From Segetibacter koreensis DSM 18137 (GTDB lineage: Bacteria; Bacteroidota; Bacteroidia; Chitinophagales; Chitinophagaceae): 64,000 nucleotides of DNA. Numbering within the stretch: the first letter of the stretch is position 1; each line of letters begins with the position of its first letter. The notes below the pieces were generated by a model. The model was given only the letters and a program-made list of their open reading frames with translations, made no database searches and was not told the DNA's origin. The DNA lies in contig NZ_KB893330.1 of assembly GCF_000374045.1 (NCBI RefSeq), forward strand, positions 25,652-89,651. The letters run 5' to 3'. Positions 8,647-19,229 of the stretch are shown here, piece by piece. Made by a program: the position numbers and the translations under genes.

Positions 8647-11118
8647 TCATAATGGAACAAGTGTATAAGCTTTTCCTTTTTGAGCTATAAAAGATAATAC
8701 GTAACCAATATTCATTTTTTGTGTCTTTGCAATTACTCCTTCTATTTTTACTGGTTGCGAAGTTCTTAGTTTACAAGGCCCACCAACACCTGCTTTGATA
8801 GTCGCTGTAGTCAACTGCTTACTTTTCCAATCTATGTCTATTTCAAAACCACCTCTTGCTTTTAAACCCTTTACCTGTCCTTCCTCCCATGCGTCAGGAA
8901 GCGCAGGAAGCAAGTGCAGTTCACCTAAATGACTTTGAAGTAGCATTTCACTCATGCCAGCCGTTCCACCAAAATTTCCATCTATTTGAAAAGGCGGATG
9001 AGCGTCAAAAAAATTAGGATAAGTTCCCCCGCCCCCGGAGTAATTGGTTCCTTCCTGACCTGTAGCGTGTAGTAAGTCCCTCACCAATAAATAAGCGTGA
9101 TTACCATCAAGCAGCCTTGCCCAAAAATTAATTTTCCAGGCCTTACTCCAGCCTGTTCCCTCATCGCCTCTTATTTCCAATGTTTTTTTCGCTGCTGCAG
9201 CAAACTCAGGCGTAGCAATTGGTGAAATCTGCCTACCTGGATGCAGCCCAAACAAATGCGAGACGTGTCTATGGTGCACCTCCACGTCTTCCCAGTCTTT
9301 ATCCCATTCCTGCAGGTTGCCCTTGTGACCAATATGCATGGGATATAATTTCTTTTTCTTTGCAATCAACAGGGTACGAAAATCACTATCAAAACCCAAT
9401 TCTTTTGAAGCGTCAATCAGGTTTGTAAATAAATCCCAAACAATAGACATGTCCATGGTGGTGGCAACAGACACTTCAGAAACTTTACCTTTGGCATAAC
9501 TGAAAACATTTTCAGGAGAAACAGATGGGGCTACTACAAGGTACCCATCTTTATCTTCTACAAGCCAGCTTAAACAAAAGGTCGCTGCTCCTTTCATTAA
9601 TGGATAAGCAGTGTCTTTTAGAAATTTTTTATCACCTGTAAAGCGGTAATGTTCCCATAAATGCTGGCATAACCAGTTGCCACCCTGCGCCCAGTTAGCC
9701 CACTTAGGGTCTCCGGTTTTTTGTCCCACAGGATTTGACAGAGCCCATATATCTGTATTATGATGTGCTACCCACCCCGGCAAATTATAAAATTGTTTTG
9801 CTGTTACTTTGCCCGTAATCGAAAGTTCTTTTATCAAATCAAAAAGCGGCATATGCATTTCTGACAAATTCGTTACTTCTGCAGGCCAGTAATTCATCTG
9901 GGTATTGATATTAATAGTAAAATTGGAACTCCATGGCGGCCTTAATTCCTTATTCCATATTCCCTGCAGATTTGCAGCTGTGCCACCCGGTCTTGAACAT
10001 GAAATAAGCAGGTACCGGCCATACTGAAAATACATCGTTTCTATGCCCGGATCATAAGCTCCTTTTGTGTATGACTGAAGGCGTTCATCAGATGGTAAGG
10101 AGGCATTTTTATTCTCTGTAGTATCTTTTAAAGTAAAAGAGAACCGTTTAAAATATTTGTGATAATCAGATAAGTGGTTTTTTAATAATTGCTGATATGA
10201 TTTATGCACTGCTTTTTCCAGGTATTGCTGAGCCAGCTTATTCTCATCTTTTCCGTCTTTATCAGGGCATTTATCAAACCCGTTGAAACTGGTAGCTGCT
10301 GATAAAAATAAAATAGCTTCAGATGCGTTGCCGATGTGTATGCCTGCAGTATCAGCCTTAACAGTCCCATCTTTTGTAACAGCTTTTATTCGTAATTGAA
10401 ACCGCATTCCATTACATCCCGTTGTATCTTCATATGCAACAGGATCTTTGTCAGTGTTATGATAACTCGGATCTACATGAACAGGGGCTTTTCCCTTCAT
10501 TATCAGTTCATCGTTACCTGATGCAACAAGTTGATAAAGCAACAGGCTTTTTGTACTTACTGAGAAATTTAATTGATTAGGCTTGCCGGAGGTTAAACGA
10601 ATAACAATTACCTGGTCAGGTGCGGAGGAAAATATTTCACGTGTAAACTCAGTTCCGTCAATGGTAAACTTGGTTGTAGAAATTGCATCCTCTATGTTTA
10701 AATCGCGATAGTAAGATGAAGGAGTCGTGTCTTTAAAATTTTGTTTAATTAAAAGATCTCCCAACGGCATATAGGACTCAGTAAAAACACCTTGCATTTT
10801 TTTTGCTAATGCAATGGCGGTTTCGTAATCTTCGTCTTTCATTAATGCCTTTCTAATTAGTGGCAAGTATTTAGGTGCATCAGGATTTACATTTGTTTTT
10901 ACCGGCCCACCAGACCATAAAGTACTTTCATTTAACTGTATTAATTCTTCGCTTACTTTACCAAATACCATAGCACCTAACCTTCCATTTCCAATAGGCA
11001 AGGCTTCCGTCCATACAGCGGCCGGCTTTTTATACCAAAGCTTAAGATTTTGCTGGGCCAGTAGTTGAGAAAAAATTAGCATGATGCTAAAAAAGACAAA
11101 TAATAATTTTTTAGTCAT
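8647..11118 (-). CDS. Glycoside hydrolase family 95 enzyme (alpha-L-fucosidase/galactosidase type)
   Basis: An 823-residue secreted carbohydrate-active enzyme with Sec signal ([22 protein letters not shown]). The N-terminal domain opens with [20 protein letters not shown] and [11 protein letters not shown], typical of GH95. The (alpha/alpha)6 catalytic part contains [32 protein letters not shown] (the Glu is the likely general acid by family comparison) and [20 protein letters not shown] (its Asp is the other key carboxylate). GH95 inverts alpha-1,2-fucosyl or alpha-L-galactosyl linkages, and sequence alone does not separate these. It is divergent from an SGNH hydrolase, which may remove acyl groups from the same glycans (inference). 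No SusC/SusD or sulfatase accompanies it. Confidence 0.92.
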   Translation of the reverse strand: MTKKLLFVFFSIMLIFSQLLAQQNLKLWYKKPAAVWTEALPIGNGRLGAMVFGKVSEELIQLNESTLWSGGPVKTNVNPDAPKYLPLIRKALMKDEDYETAIALAKKMQGVFTESYMPLGDLLIKQNFKDTTPSSYYRDLNIEDAISTTKFTIDGTEFTREIFSSAPDQVIVIRLTSGKPNQLNFSVSTKSLLLYQLVASGNDELIMKGKAPVHVDPSYHNTDKDPVAYEDTTGCNGMRFQLRIKAVTKDGTVKADTAGIHIGNASEAILFLSAATSFNGFDKCPDKDGKDENKLAQQYLEKAVHKSYQQLLKNHLSDYHKYFKRFSFTLKDTTENKNASLPSDERLQSYTKGAYDPGIETMYFQYGRYLLISCSRPGGTAANLQGIWNKELRPPWSSNFTININTQMNYWPAEVTNLSEMHMPLFDLIKELSITGKVTAKQFYNLPGWVAHHNTDIWALSNPVGQKTGDPKWANWAQGGNWLCQHLWEHYRFTGDKKFLKDTAYPLMKGAATFCLSWLVEDKDGYLVVAPSVSPENVFSYAKGKVSEVSVATTMDMSIVWDLFTNLIDASKELGFDSDFRTLLIAKKKKLYPMHIGHKGNLQEWDKDWEDVEVHHRHVSHLFGLHPGRQISPIATPEFAAAAKKTLEIRGDEGTGWSKAWKINFWARLLDGNHAYLLVRDLLHATGQEGTNYSGGGGTYPNFFDAHPPFQIDGNFGGTAGMSEMLLQSHLGELHLLPALPDAWEEGQVKGLKARGGFEIDIDWKSKQLTTATIKAGVGGPCKLRTSQPVKIEGVIAKTQKMNIGYVLSFIAQKGKAYTLVPL

Positions 11119-11292
11119 AATCGTTAGTGCACTTTGGTTAACCGTTGTTATTAGAAATTATTTGAAAACATATGGATTGCAAATAGAAATCATTTAAGGC
11201 AAAAATGCTGAATTTTTCTTACAGCCAACTTCACTTTTCCTTCTTGTCAAGTCGAACTTTTCATAATTAAAAGTTTTCGTTTATTTTCAATT

Positions 11293-12240
11293 ATGAATAC
11301 GTTTACCCGTACTGCTTTCTTCCTTATCTTACTTTGTTTTCAATGGGCCAATGCATGTTACTCCCAAGCTCTTTCTGCGAAAGTGAAACGAATAGTTTTT
11401 CTTGGCAACAGTATAACCTACGCCGGTAATTATATTAATGACATTGAAGCTTATTTTATTTCACATTTTCCCGAAAAGCATTTAGAATTTATTAATGTAG
11501 GCTTACCTAGCGAAACGGTTTCGGGCTTATCAGAGGTGGGGCATGCCGGGGGTAAATTTCCAAGACCTGATCTTCATGAACGATTGGAGCGGGTTCTTGC
11601 TCAGACAAAGCCAGATCTTGTATTTACCTGTTATGGAATGAATGACGGAATTTATATGCCTTTTGATAATAGCCGTTTTACGAAATTTAAAGAAGGAATC
11701 AACTGGATGCATACTATGATTGTGAAGAGCGGCGCGAGGTGTATACATCTTACCCCACCTGTATACGACGAGTTTAAAGGTAAGAGTATTGGTTACGCTG
11801 AAGTTTTAGACCAGTATTCAAATTGGTTATTAAGCTTACGCTCCGAAAAAAAATGGGAAGTAATAGATATTCATTACCCTATGAAAAAATATCTTGAAGC
11901 ACATAGAAAAGTTGATTCAATATTTAATCTAAAAGGTTTTGCGTTGGCAGATGATGGCGTACATCCAGGCGAAACAGGACACTGGATCATGGCACGGAAA
12001 ATTCTGGCATATCTAGGCTGTAAAGGTGCTGTTGCTTCTCCCGGTATATCTGAAAGTCTTGCCGCAGATGCTAACGGCATACAAATTTTAAAGCTGGTTG
12101 AACAGAGACAGTTGATGATGAAACATGCATGGCTTACAGCTACTAAATATATACGTCCCGACATTCCTGAGGGATTGCCACTTAAGGAGGCACTGGAAAA
12201 ATACGTTGAAATAGAGCATGAAATACTTGCTTTACAATAA
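11293..12240 (+). CDS. Secreted SGNH/GDSL-family esterase
   Basis: A 315-residue predicted esterase or deacylase. The signal peptide runs to about residue 25 (FFLILLCFQWANACYSQ). Block I is FLGNSITYAG with nucleophile Ser40, block III is CYGMNDG with the oxyanion Asn, and block V is DDGVHPGETGHWIM with the catalytic Asp and His. All four SGNH blocks are therefore present. The substrate is unknown. Related proteins beside glycosidases often remove acetyl groups from glycans, and the divergent GH95 gene makes that plausible. The C-terminal about 70 residues (QILKLVEQRQLMMKHAWLTA) are an alpha-helical extension seen in this subfamily. Confidence 0.85.
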   Translation: MNTFTRTAFFLILLCFQWANACYSQALSAKVKRIVFLGNSITYAGNYINDIEAYFISHFPEKHLEFINVGLPSETVSGLSEVGHAGGKFPRPDLHERLERVLAQTKPDLVFTCYGMNDGIYMPFDNSRFTKFKEGINWMHTMIVKSGARCIHLTPPVYDEFKGKSIGYAEVLDQYSNWLLSLRSEKKWEVIDIHYPMKKYLEAHRKVDSIFNLKGFALADDGVHPGETGHWIMARKILAYLGCKGAVASPGISESLAADANGIQILKLVEQRQLMMKHAWLTATKYIRPDIPEGLPLKEALEKYVEIEHEILALQ

Positions 12241-12369
12241 ACAGAGAACTTATAAAGATAAGATATTAATTAAGTAACCGACAGGTAAATAATTGATTGC
12301 CACAGCAAGAAACTAATAGAATAAAATTTGTATCTATTGTTTGTGAAGCAAAACCTATTTTCCTTATTT

Positions 12370-12386
12370 TTATAAATAATTTATAA
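12370..12386. repeat. AT-only palindrome just upstream of the IorA-like gene
   Basis: TTATAAAT (12370-12377) and ATTTATAA (12379-12386) form perfect 8-base arms around one base, ending 11 bases before the ATG. It could be an operator or simply low-complexity AT DNA. Confidence 0.3.
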
Positions 12387-12397
12387 TCAATCAAGTT

Positions 12398-12856
12398 ATG
12401 GCGATTTATAAGCTTCATATTAACGGCAAAGAGCAGGAAGCAGATGTAGCTCCGGATACTCCTTTGTTGTGGGTCCTGCGGGATCACCTGGGTTTGGTAG
12501 GAACCAAGTTTGGATGCGGAATAGCGCAATGCGGAGCATGTACTGTTCACTTTGATGGTGTTGCTGTAAGGTCTTGCATGTTACCTGTATCTTCTGTAGG
12601 TTCTTCCAAAATTACGACTATAGAGGGGTTGTCTGAAAATGGAGATCATCCTTTACAAGTAGCATGGAATGAAGTAGATGTACCTCAATGTGGTTATTGC
12701 CAGGCTGGGCAGATTATGACAGCTGCTGCACTTTTGAAGCAGAATCCGAACCCTACCTATGAACAAATAGATGGAACAATGCATGGTAATATATGCCGTT
12801 GCGGAGCATATCACCGTATTCGTGAAGCAATAAAATTAGCCAGTACTAAAATTTGA
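12398..12856 (+). CDS. iorA: (2Fe-2S) small subunit of a molybdenum hydroxylase (IorA-like)
   Basis: A 152-residue iron-sulfur subunit of the xanthine dehydrogenase/isoquinoline 1-oxidoreductase family. A plant-ferredoxin-type cluster is held by Cys40, Cys45, Cys48 and Cys60 ([18 protein letters not shown]). The second, all-helical domain holds another cluster through CGYC and CRCG. It passes electrons from the molybdopterin subunit encoded next. No FAD subunit gene is seen, which fits the two-subunit IorAB layout in which a cytochrome is usually the acceptor. Its stop is 2 bases from the ATG of the large subunit, so the pair is co-transcribed. Confidence 0.92.
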   Translation: MAIYKLHINGKEQEADVAPDTPLLWVLRDHLGLVGTKFGCGIAQCGACTVHFDGVAVRSCMLPVSSVGSSKITTIEGLSENGDHPLQVAWNEVDVPQCGYCQAGQIMTAAALLKQNPNPTYEQIDGTMHGNICRCGAYHRIREAIKLASTKI

Positions 12857-12858
12857 TT

Positions 12859-15069
12859 ATGTCTACCAACAATAAAAATAACAGGCGGGAATTTTTAAAA
12901 ATGTCAGCTCTCACCGGAGGTGGATTGCTGCTGGGTTTTAGCTGGTTTGGTGCTGATGCAAAAGCGCCGGCAGTTGTTGATAAAGCAGGTGTAGCAGGAA
13001 CGGGCGCTTTTAATAGTTATTTATCTATTTCTACTGATGGAACCATAACCATTCTTTCTCCAAACCCCGAGTTGGGACAGAACATTATGACTTCTTTTCC
13101 TATGATTGTAGCAGAGGAACTCGATGCAGATTGGACAAAAGTAAAAGTGATCCAAGCTCCTCTGGACACCAAGAATTTTGACAGGCAGGTAACCGGCGGT
13201 AGCGGCGCTGTTCCACATTCCTGGAAATTATTAAGGAATGCAGGAGCTACTGCAAGACACATGTTAATACAGGCGGCTGCACAACGGTGGAATGTTTTAC
13301 CTGAAGAATGTACAGCAAATAATGGTTTTGTACTTCATTCAAAATCTTCAAGAAAATTAAGCTTTGGTGATCTTGCAGAAGAAGCTTCTAAAATTCCAGC
13401 TCCAACTGAAATAAAGCTGAAGGACAGAAAAGATTTCAAACTTATTGGAAAAGAAATAAAAAATGTTGCAAACAAGGATATTGTGACAGGTAAAGGGCTT
13501 TTCGGGTTGGATTTTTACAGGGAGGGAATGTTGTTTGCGGTACTGCAGCGTCCACCTGCTTTTGGCACTAAAATTAAGTCAGTAGATGCTGACGCCGCAA
13601 AAGCTTTGCCGGGAATTGTTGATGTGGTTACTTTTAAAAACAATGTGGCCGTAGTAGGTAAATCAACGTGGGAAGTGATGAAGGCAAGAAAGGTTTTAAA
13701 GATTGATTATGAAAAAGACGGCAATATTGAAAGCTCAAGTGATCATGACCAATTATTTAAATCATTATTAGAAACAGGAACTGCTACTGTGCGAAGAAAG
13801 GATGGAGACACCGAAGCTGCGTTTAAAAATGCTGATAAAACTATAAAAAGTGAATACCAGTGCCCTTTTTTATCGCATAGCCCTATGGAACCAATGAACT
13901 TTTTTGCCCATGTACGTGCAGATGGAGTAGAATTAGTTGGACCGACGCAAACGCCTGCAAGTGCGCGTGAAGCGACTTCAAAATTATTAGGCATACCGGA
14001 AGATAAAATCACTTTAAATATAACCCGCTTAGGTGGCGGTTTCGGAAGACGCTTAAAAACAGATTACGTAACCGAAGCTGCTGAATTATCTAATCTTATA
14101 AAAGCGCCGGTGAAAGTAATATGGTCACGGGAGGACGATATGACGGGAGGAAGCTACCGGCCTGCGGTTCGTTACCGGTTTGAGGCTGCTTTAGATACCA
14201 GCGGAAATATGATAGGATATAAATTAAGAGGCGTCGGAATAAATTCTGGAAATTGTACACGTGAAGATAATTTCCCATCAGGGGCAGTAGATAATTTATT
14301 GATAGATACTGTTGAACACGTATCACCTATCACAACAGGTGCATGGCGAGCTCCAATTACTAACTTTCTGGCTTTTGCAGAACAAGCCTTCCTTGATGAG
14401 GTTGCACATGCTGCCGGTAAAGATCCGGTTCAGTTTAGATTGGAGCTTTTACAAAAAGCAAAAAAGGCGCCGGTGGGTGAAATAAAATATGATATTGATA
14501 GAATGGAAGGCGTGATAAAATTGGCTGTTGAAAAATCGGGTTGGGGATCGAAAAAAGGAATCTCGCAAGGTTTTAGCGTTTACTTTTCTCATCGTTCATA
14601 TGTTGCCCAGGTTTGTGAAGTTGCGATGAAAAGCGGAAAACCTGTTGTCAAAAAGATTTATGCTGCTGCAGATTGCGGACAGGTTGTTAATTTAAGTGGA
14701 GCACGTCAACAGGTAAGAGGGGGTATCGTAGATGGATTAGGACATGCCATGTTTGGCAAATTATCGTTTAAAGACGGAGCTACAGAACAGAAGAATTTCG
14801 ATACGTATCGTCTGATACGTATGAAGGAAATACCGGAAATTGAACCATATTTTGTTGATAATGGTATTGACCCAACTGGTTTAGGGGAGCCGGCCCTTCC
14901 GCCTACCGGCGGAGCGGTCGCAAACGCTATTTTTGCTGCGACCGGCAAGCGTGTCAAAAATCAACCATTTATGGAAGAACCCGTTTTTAAAAGCAGTAAT
15001 AAGGCCATTAATAAAACTAAGCATAGCAAGCTTCCAACCAGCAGCCTGGAAAGAGAAAAGAGGTCGTAG
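12859..15069 (+). CDS. iorB: Molybdopterin-binding large subunit, isoquinoline 1-oxidoreductase/aldehyde oxidase type (IorB-like)
   Basis: A 736-residue periplasmic molybdoenzyme subunit. It opens with a twin-arginine signal (NNRREFLKMSALTGGGLLLG, Arg9-Arg10), so the complex is probably exported folded with its small subunit. The large-subunit signatures are present: RLGGGFGRR for the cofactor, GAWRAP, and a C-terminal GLGEPALPPTGGAVANA that carries the catalytic Glu region. I start it at the ATG at 12859; the longer TTG start at 12853 would overlap the small-subunit stop. The substrate is an aldehyde or N-heterocycle by family, not resolved here. No molybdenum-cofactor maturation gene is nearby. 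Confidence 0.92.
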   Translation: MSTNNKNNRREFLKMSALTGGGLLLGFSWFGADAKAPAVVDKAGVAGTGAFNSYLSISTDGTITILSPNPELGQNIMTSFPMIVAEELDADWTKVKVIQAPLDTKNFDRQVTGGSGAVPHSWKLLRNAGATARHMLIQAAAQRWNVLPEECTANNGFVLHSKSSRKLSFGDLAEEASKIPAPTEIKLKDRKDFKLIGKEIKNVANKDIVTGKGLFGLDFYREGMLFAVLQRPPAFGTKIKSVDADAAKALPGIVDVVTFKNNVAVVGKSTWEVMKARKVLKIDYEKDGNIESSSDHDQLFKSLLETGTATVRRKDGDTEAAFKNADKTIKSEYQCPFLSHSPMEPMNFFAHVRADGVELVGPTQTPASAREATSKLLGIPEDKITLNITRLGGGFGRRLKTDYVTEAAELSNLIKAPVKVIWSREDDMTGGSYRPAVRYRFEAALDTSGNMIGYKLRGVGINSGNCTREDNFPSGAVDNLLIDTVEHVSPITTGAWRAPITNFLAFAEQAFLDEVAHAAGKDPVQFRLELLQKAKKAPVGEIKYDIDRMEGVIKLAVEKSGWGSKKGISQGFSVYFSHRSYVAQVCEVAMKSGKPVVKKIYAAADCGQVVNLSGARQQVRGGIVDGLGHAMFGKLSFKDGATEQKNFDTYRLIRMKEIPEIEPYFVDNGIDPTGLGEPALPPTGGAVANAIFAATGKRVKNQPFMEEPVFKSSNKAINKTKHSKLPTSSLEREKRS

Positions 15070-15114
15070 GAAAAGTTGCAGAATTTAAATAAGGCAGATA
15101 AAAGAAAAATATCT

Positions 15115-15150
15115 ATAAAAGAGGGTGTCCAAAAAGGCATCCTCTTTTAT
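15115..15150 (+). terminator. Terminator of the iorAB operon
   Basis: A stem from ATAAAAGAGG (15115-15124) with CCTCTTTTAT (15141-15150), extended by GTGTCC/GGCAT pairs around AAAAA, follows the iorB stop and ends in a T-rich arm. Confidence 0.75.
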
Positions 15151-15193
15151 TATTGAGTGGTTTTAGAGTTCCCGCTATAGCTTGCCGTATAAA

Positions 15194-15228
15194 AAAGGCT
15201 GCTTAAAGTAAAAGTTTGAGCAGCCTTT
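15194..15228 (-). terminator. Terminator of the Pmp3-like gene
   Basis: AAAGGCTGCT (15194-15203) pairs perfectly with AGCAGCCTTT (15219-15228). On the minus strand the stem runs into a TTTTTT tract, so it serves the minus-strand gene ending at 15254. Confidence 0.75.
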
Positions 15229-15253
15229 CAATTTTAATAAACAGTGTCTTTTA

Positions 15254-15718
15254 TTACGTACCGCTTAAAATAACATACAAAGCATAAATAATGCCTGGTA
15301 ATGACCCTAAAAAGAAAATTCCTGCAAAGCCAAAAAGAAGATAGCCTAAGAGTGTAAGTAACACTGAAATCCAAAACCTGTTGTTTATTTCGCCTTCATG
15401 CAAATAAACGGCTAAAGGCGGTATAAGAATACCAATTATTACAAGTAATAAGGTATTTGTACTAACATCGCTCCCTTGTTTTTTCTGAGCCTTGTATTCT
15501 TTAATAGCTTTCTTCATTTCCTTGATCCTGCTCTTTTTTTCATGCTTTGAAAGACTATTAAATTCTTTCATAGCTTCCTCTATGGTTGCAGTAGCTGGCT
15601 CCTTAGCTAGCGAAGTATCAGGCTTTTTTACTTCTCCCTTACTAAAGGCAGCAAAGGAAACACAGGGAGAAAAATACATTAAGAATAAAAAAATAAAAAG
15701 AGTAAATTTTGTTTTCAT
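15254..15718 (-). CDS. YqaE/Pmp3-family membrane protein with signal peptide and helical linker
   Basis: A 154-residue protein with three parts: an N-terminal hydrophobic signal (FTLFIFLFLMYFSPCVSFAA), a charged helical stretch at about 40-85 (MKEFNSLSKHEKKSRIKEMK), and a C-terminal Pmp3 domain. The latter shows the family pattern ILIPPLAVYLHEG, then RFWISVLLTLLGYLLFGFAG and LPGIIYALYVI, giving two membrane helices. Pmp3 proteins are small hydrophobic membrane proteins linked to salt and membrane stress. The usual family length is about 55 residues, so the N-terminal 90 residues are an added module, common in Bacteroidota members. The biochemical role is unknown. Confidence 0.82.
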   Translation of the reverse strand: MKTKFTLFIFLFLMYFSPCVSFAAFSKGEVKKPDTSLAKEPATATIEEAMKEFNSLSKHEKKSRIKEMKKAIKEYKAQKKQGSDVSTNTLLLVIIGILIPPLAVYLHEGEINNRFWISVLLTLLGYLLFGFAGIFFLGSLPGIIYALYVILSGT

Positions 15719-15806
15719 ATCTTTTTTCTGATTTGGCAGATTAAAGCAATTTTTTAATAAAATTGTTTAACCTACTATACATTTTTGAAAATAGTAAATA
15801 ATTTTT

Positions 15807-15814
15807 CAAATGTA
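15807..15814 (-). promoter_or_regulatory. Possible -7 element upstream of the Pmp3-like gene
   Basis: On the minus strand the sequence is TACATTTG, an exact TAnnTTTG match about 90 bases before the start codon. A CAA (TTG on the minus strand) lies 16 bases further up, a little short for the usual -33 spacing. Confidence 0.3.
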
Positions 15815-15996
15815 GTATAAGTTTTTGTGGCAAAATATGGCAGCTGCGGTACGTGAATAACTTTATTAAGTGAAGGAACAACACACACAGTACGAATAAA
15901 TGGCGTTTAGTAACAGAACAAGTAGTGTTAGATTTCTTTAATTAATTCTTTTACTTATAGCATTAAAGATGTTAACAAAGAAGGGACCGTTTTATT

Positions 15997-16425
15997 TTAC
16001 CTGTTTACGGCATTCCAAACAGAATTAGGAACATCTAACAAATATTTAAAATCTCCCCTGATTGCTTTCAGAGCGTATTTTTCCTTTTCGATTTCTACCC
16101 TTGTTCTAAAACCAAGTTTTCGTAAAATAGGTAAGGCAGTTGTTCCGTTTTTTGCTATTGTATTTAATGCTACAATAGAGGCTGCCAATGATAATGCAAA
16201 CCACTTTTTATTAACAGTTAGACCTAAGATCACACCAGCGATGTTTATTGCAGTGCTTTCCAATTGCAACACCCTTTCAATATCCCACTCATCATCCAAT
16301 GCTACCAGTCTGGCTGTTATATCTTCCTGATCGTGATAATAACGATTCAACTTTTCCTGAATTTCTTTTTCTGCTTCAGTAGAATGTTCTAACGTTATGT
16401 CTGTTTCTTGTTCTAAATTTTCCAT
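15997..16425 (-). CDS. Small membrane protein, possibly DUF2892 (YgaP-like)
   Basis: A 142-residue protein that I do not firmly recognise. The N-terminal 55 residues are strongly acidic and helical (EQETDITLEHSTEAEKEIQE). Two adjacent hydrophobic segments follow (AINIAGVILGLTV and WFALSLAASIVALNTIA), joined by NKK. The C-terminal 45 residues are basic (RKLGFRTRVEIEKEKYALKA). The short helical hairpin recalls the DUF2892 membrane module found in YgaP-type proteins, which is inference. It lies alone between the Pmp3-like gene and dnaK, 266 bases from the dnaK stop, with its own leader. Confidence 0.6.
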   Translation of the reverse strand: MENLEQETDITLEHSTEAEKEIQEKLNRYYHDQEDITARLVALDDEWDIERVLQLESTAINIAGVILGLTVNKKWFALSLAASIVALNTIAKNGTTALPILRKLGFRTRVEIEKEKYALKAIRGDFKYLLDVPNSVWNAVNR

Positions 16426-16635
16426 ACTTTATTTTTAAAAAGAGAATTCATTTTTCGTACCAACTTTATTTGTTACCATGAAGATGACGGGAAAAAATTA
16501 AACTATGCAGTGTTGCGAAAATCATTCAACAAAAGACTCAAAGAATACACTTTCTAAAATAAGGTGCTTCGAACATATAAAACTTGTGCTAACTTTTTAA
16601 TAGAATTTCCTTATCAGCTATATTATGTATAAAAC

Positions 16636-16668
16636 AAAAATCCCCGCCAAAAGATGCGGGGACTTTTA
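16636..16668 (-). terminator. Terminator of dnaK
   Basis: TCCCCGC (16641-16647) pairs with GCGGGGA (16656-16662), flanked by A and T runs, just past the dnaK stop on the minus strand. Confidence 0.8.
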
Positions 16669-16691
16669 TATTCAGATTTACCGAACTAAAT

Positions 16692-18602
16692 TTATTTTAC
16701 TTCTTCAAACTCAGCATCAGTTACGGTTTCACCTGCATTAGTGTCAGCACCACCTGTGCCTGCACCTTGTCCGTTGCTACCTGGCTGTTCTCCTGCTCCT
16801 TGAGTTGCTTTATACATATCTTCACTAGCTGCAGTCCAGGCAGTATTCATTTCATTTAATGCTGTATCTATACTTGCCACATCCTGCGATTTGTGAGCGT
16901 CCCTTAATTTATTTAAAGCAGCTTCGATAGGTGCCTTTTTATCTGCCGGAATTTTATCGCCATACTCTTTCAGTTGCTTTTCAGTTTGGAAGATTAAACT
17001 ATCAGCCTGGTTGATTTTTTCAACTTTTTCACGAGCTTCTTTATCCGCAGCTTCGTTGGCTTTAGCTTCATTCTTCATTTTTTCTATCTCATCCTTGCTT
17101 AATCCGCTACCTGCTTCTATGCGTATGTTATGAGATTTTCCGGTTCCTTTATCTTTAGCGGTAACATGTAAAATACCATTAGCATCAATGTCAAAAGTCA
17201 CTTCAATCTGAGGAACACCTCTGGGTGCAGGTGGAATACCATCAAGGTTAAACATACCTAAGCTCTTATTTTGATTAGCCATAGGTCTTTCACCTTGCAA
17301 TACGTGTATTTGTACGCCAGGCTGGTTATCGCTTGCTGTAGAAAACACTTCAGTTTTCTTTGTAGGAATAGTAGTGTTGCTTTCTATCAAACGAGTCATG
17401 ACACCTCCCATTGTTTCAATACCAAGACTTAGCGGAGTAACATCAAGTAACAATACATCTTTCACCTCACCGGTTAATACACCACCTTGTATCGCTGCTC
17501 CAATTGCTACAACTTCATCAGGATTTACTCCCTTACTTGGTTTTTTGCCAAAGAATTTTTCAACTATTTCCTGTACTTTAGGTATACGTGTACTACCACC
17601 TACTAAAATAACTTCATTGATATCATTGGTAGAATAACCGGCATCTTTTAAAGCCTGCTCACAAGGTTTAATACATCTGGCAAATAAATTATCGCTTAGT
17701 TGCTCAAACTTAGCGCGACTTAGCTTTTTTACCAGGTGTTTAGGAACTCCATCAATCGCGGTAATATAGGGTAAATTAATTTCTGTTTCAGAAGAAGAGC
17801 TCAATTCAACCTTAGCTTTTTCAGACGCTTCTTTTAAACGCTGCCAACTCATTGGATCTTTGCGGAGGTCAACATTTTCATCTTTTTTAAACTCGTCTGC
17901 CAACCAGTCCATAATTACTTTATCGAAATCATCTCCACCGAGGTGTGTATCACCATTTGTTGATTTAACTTCAAATACACCTTCACCTAATTCAAGTATA
18001 GATATATCGAAAGTACCTCCACCCAAGTCAAATACTGCAATTTTCTGGTCTGCATGTTTTTTATCCAATCCGTAAGCCAAAGCGGCAGCAGTTGGCTCGT
18101 TTATAATACGACGTACATTTAAGCCTGCAATTTCGCCGGCTTCTTTGGTAGCTTGCCTTTGTGCATCATTAAAGTAAGCAGGTACCGTGATAACTGCTTC
18201 AGTTACTTCTTGTCCCAGGTAATCTTCTGCAGTTTTTTTCATTTTCTGCAAAATCATGGCGCTTATTTCCTGCGGAGAATATTGACGGCCATCTATATCA
18301 ATACGAACAGTACTATTGTCACCTCTTACGACTTTATAGCTCCAGTGTCCTGCTTCAGATGTCACTTCATCAAATTTGTGACCCATAAAACGCTTAACAC
18401 TCATGATAGTTTTAGCAGGGTTAGTAATAGCCTGACGCTTTGCAGGGTCACCTACTTTACGTTCGCCGTCTTTTATAAAAGCGACAATACTTGGGGTTGT
18501 TCTTCTGCCCTCGTCGTTAGCTATAACCACTGGCTCATTACCTTCCATTACGGCTACGCAACTGTTGGTAGTTCCCAGGTCAATTCCTATAATCTTTCCC
18601 AT
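16692..18602 (-). CDS. dnaK: Molecular chaperone DnaK (Hsp70)
   Basis: A 636-residue cytosolic Hsp70 that folds proteins with ATP, DnaJ and GrpE. The N-terminal ATPase opens with [16 protein letters not shown] and contains [16 protein letters not shown] and [11 protein letters not shown]. The linker [16 protein letters not shown] leads to the substrate-binding beta domain, then a helical lid. The C-terminus has a Gly/Asn/Gln-rich stretch and the acidic tail DAEFEEVK expected for the co-chaperone motif. Length is normal. dnaJ and grpE are not adjacent. I looked for a CIRCE element upstream and saw none, so regulation is not evident. Confidence 0.98.
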   Translation of the reverse strand: MGKIIGIDLGTTNSCVAVMEGNEPVVIANDEGRRTTPSIVAFIKDGERKVGDPAKRQAITNPAKTIMSVKRFMGHKFDEVTSEAGHWSYKVVRGDNSTVRIDIDGRQYSPQEISAMILQKMKKTAEDYLGQEVTEAVITVPAYFNDAQRQATKEAGEIAGLNVRRIINEPTAAALAYGLDKKHADQKIAVFDLGGGTFDISILELGEGVFEVKSTNGDTHLGGDDFDKVIMDWLADEFKKDENVDLRKDPMSWQRLKEASEKAKVELSSSSETEINLPYITAIDGVPKHLVKKLSRAKFEQLSDNLFARCIKPCEQALKDAGYSTNDINEVILVGGSTRIPKVQEIVEKFFGKKPSKGVNPDEVVAIGAAIQGGVLTGEVKDVLLLDVTPLSLGIETMGGVMTRLIESNTTIPTKKTEVFSTASDNQPGVQIHVLQGERPMANQNKSLGMFNLDGIPPAPRGVPQIEVTFDIDANGILHVTAKDKGTGKSHNIRIEAGSGLSKDEIEKMKNEAKANEAADKEAREKVEKINQADSLIFQTEKQLKEYGDKIPADKKAPIEAALNKLRDAHKSQDVASIDTALNEMNTAWTAASEDMYKATQGAGEQPGSNGQGAGTGGADTNAGETVTDAEFEEVK

Positions 18603-18691
18603 ATTTTATCCTTTTGTATTAATATTTAATTGTCAATTAACATTTGTCAATCATTATGCCAAGGGGCAGAAGATGAAAAAATGGCAGAACA

Positions 18692-19183
18692 CTACAGGCT
18701 ATGCTGTTTAATCTTCTTTATTTTAAAAGTAAAATGTTTTTGGCTGAGATAACTGAATGTAATAACAACAACCGAGGTAAAAATTTTTGAAAGGGTCGGC
18801 TCTATATGCAATTGCTCAATAAAAAATTTAAGAAACATATAGTTAAGAGCCATACACGCTAGTACAAGAGAAAAATATCTGACTAATTGAATTCTGCCAC
18901 GAACATTGCTTTCGGTAAAAACAACATACCTGCTCAGGTAAAAACCAATAGGAAAAGTGAAGCAAAAAGCTGCAACCAGAGCAGCGATGTGAGGGCTCAT
19001 TGCCAGGGAATAAATTCTTATGATACCTCTTTGTGCAAAAGAAGATTCAAACTCATGAAAAAGAAAAATATCGAGTAAAGTATTAGCACCCCCGCAGGCA
19101 GCGTACCTGAAAGTCTGTAAAGGCATAAACTTTCTAAATAACGGATGAAAAAAGTCAATAACCTTAAGAATCAAATCCTTCAT
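18692..19183 (-). CDS. GtrA-family membrane protein
   Basis: A 163-residue integral membrane protein of the GtrA/DPMS family. Four hydrophobic segments are visible (FRYAACGGANTLLDIFLFHE, ALVAAFCFTFPIGFYLSRYV, YFSLVLACMALNYMFLKFF, TSVVVITFSYLSQKHFTFK). The YAACGGANTLLD opening and closing SYLSQKHFTF are typical. GtrA proteins are thought to flip lipid-linked sugars across the inner membrane, often beside a glycosyltransferase, but none is present here. It is divergent from argS, with 74 bases between the two start codons. Confidence 0.88.
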   Translation of the reverse strand: MKDLILKVIDFFHPLFRKFMPLQTFRYAACGGANTLLDIFLFHEFESSFAQRGIIRIYSLAMSPHIAALVAAFCFTFPIGFYLSRYVVFTESNVRGRIQLVRYFSLVLACMALNYMFLKFFIEQLHIEPTLSKIFTSVVVITFSYLSQKHFTFKIKKIKQHSL

Positions 19184-19229
19184 TAATGGTGTCTTTTCAA
19201 AAAGCGACGAAGATAAGAGTCTTAAATTG

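Noticed and set aside
6081..12240. A polysaccharide utilisation locus around the GH95 gene
   Set aside because: The nearby receptor is an OMP_b-brl type, not SusC, converges on GH95 across a terminator, and no SusD or regulator is present.
18603..18691. CIRCE heat-shock operator upstream of dnaK
   Set aside because: No TTAGCACTC-N9-GAGTGCTAA-like repeat is visible; only short AT-rich TTGTCAAT repeats occur.
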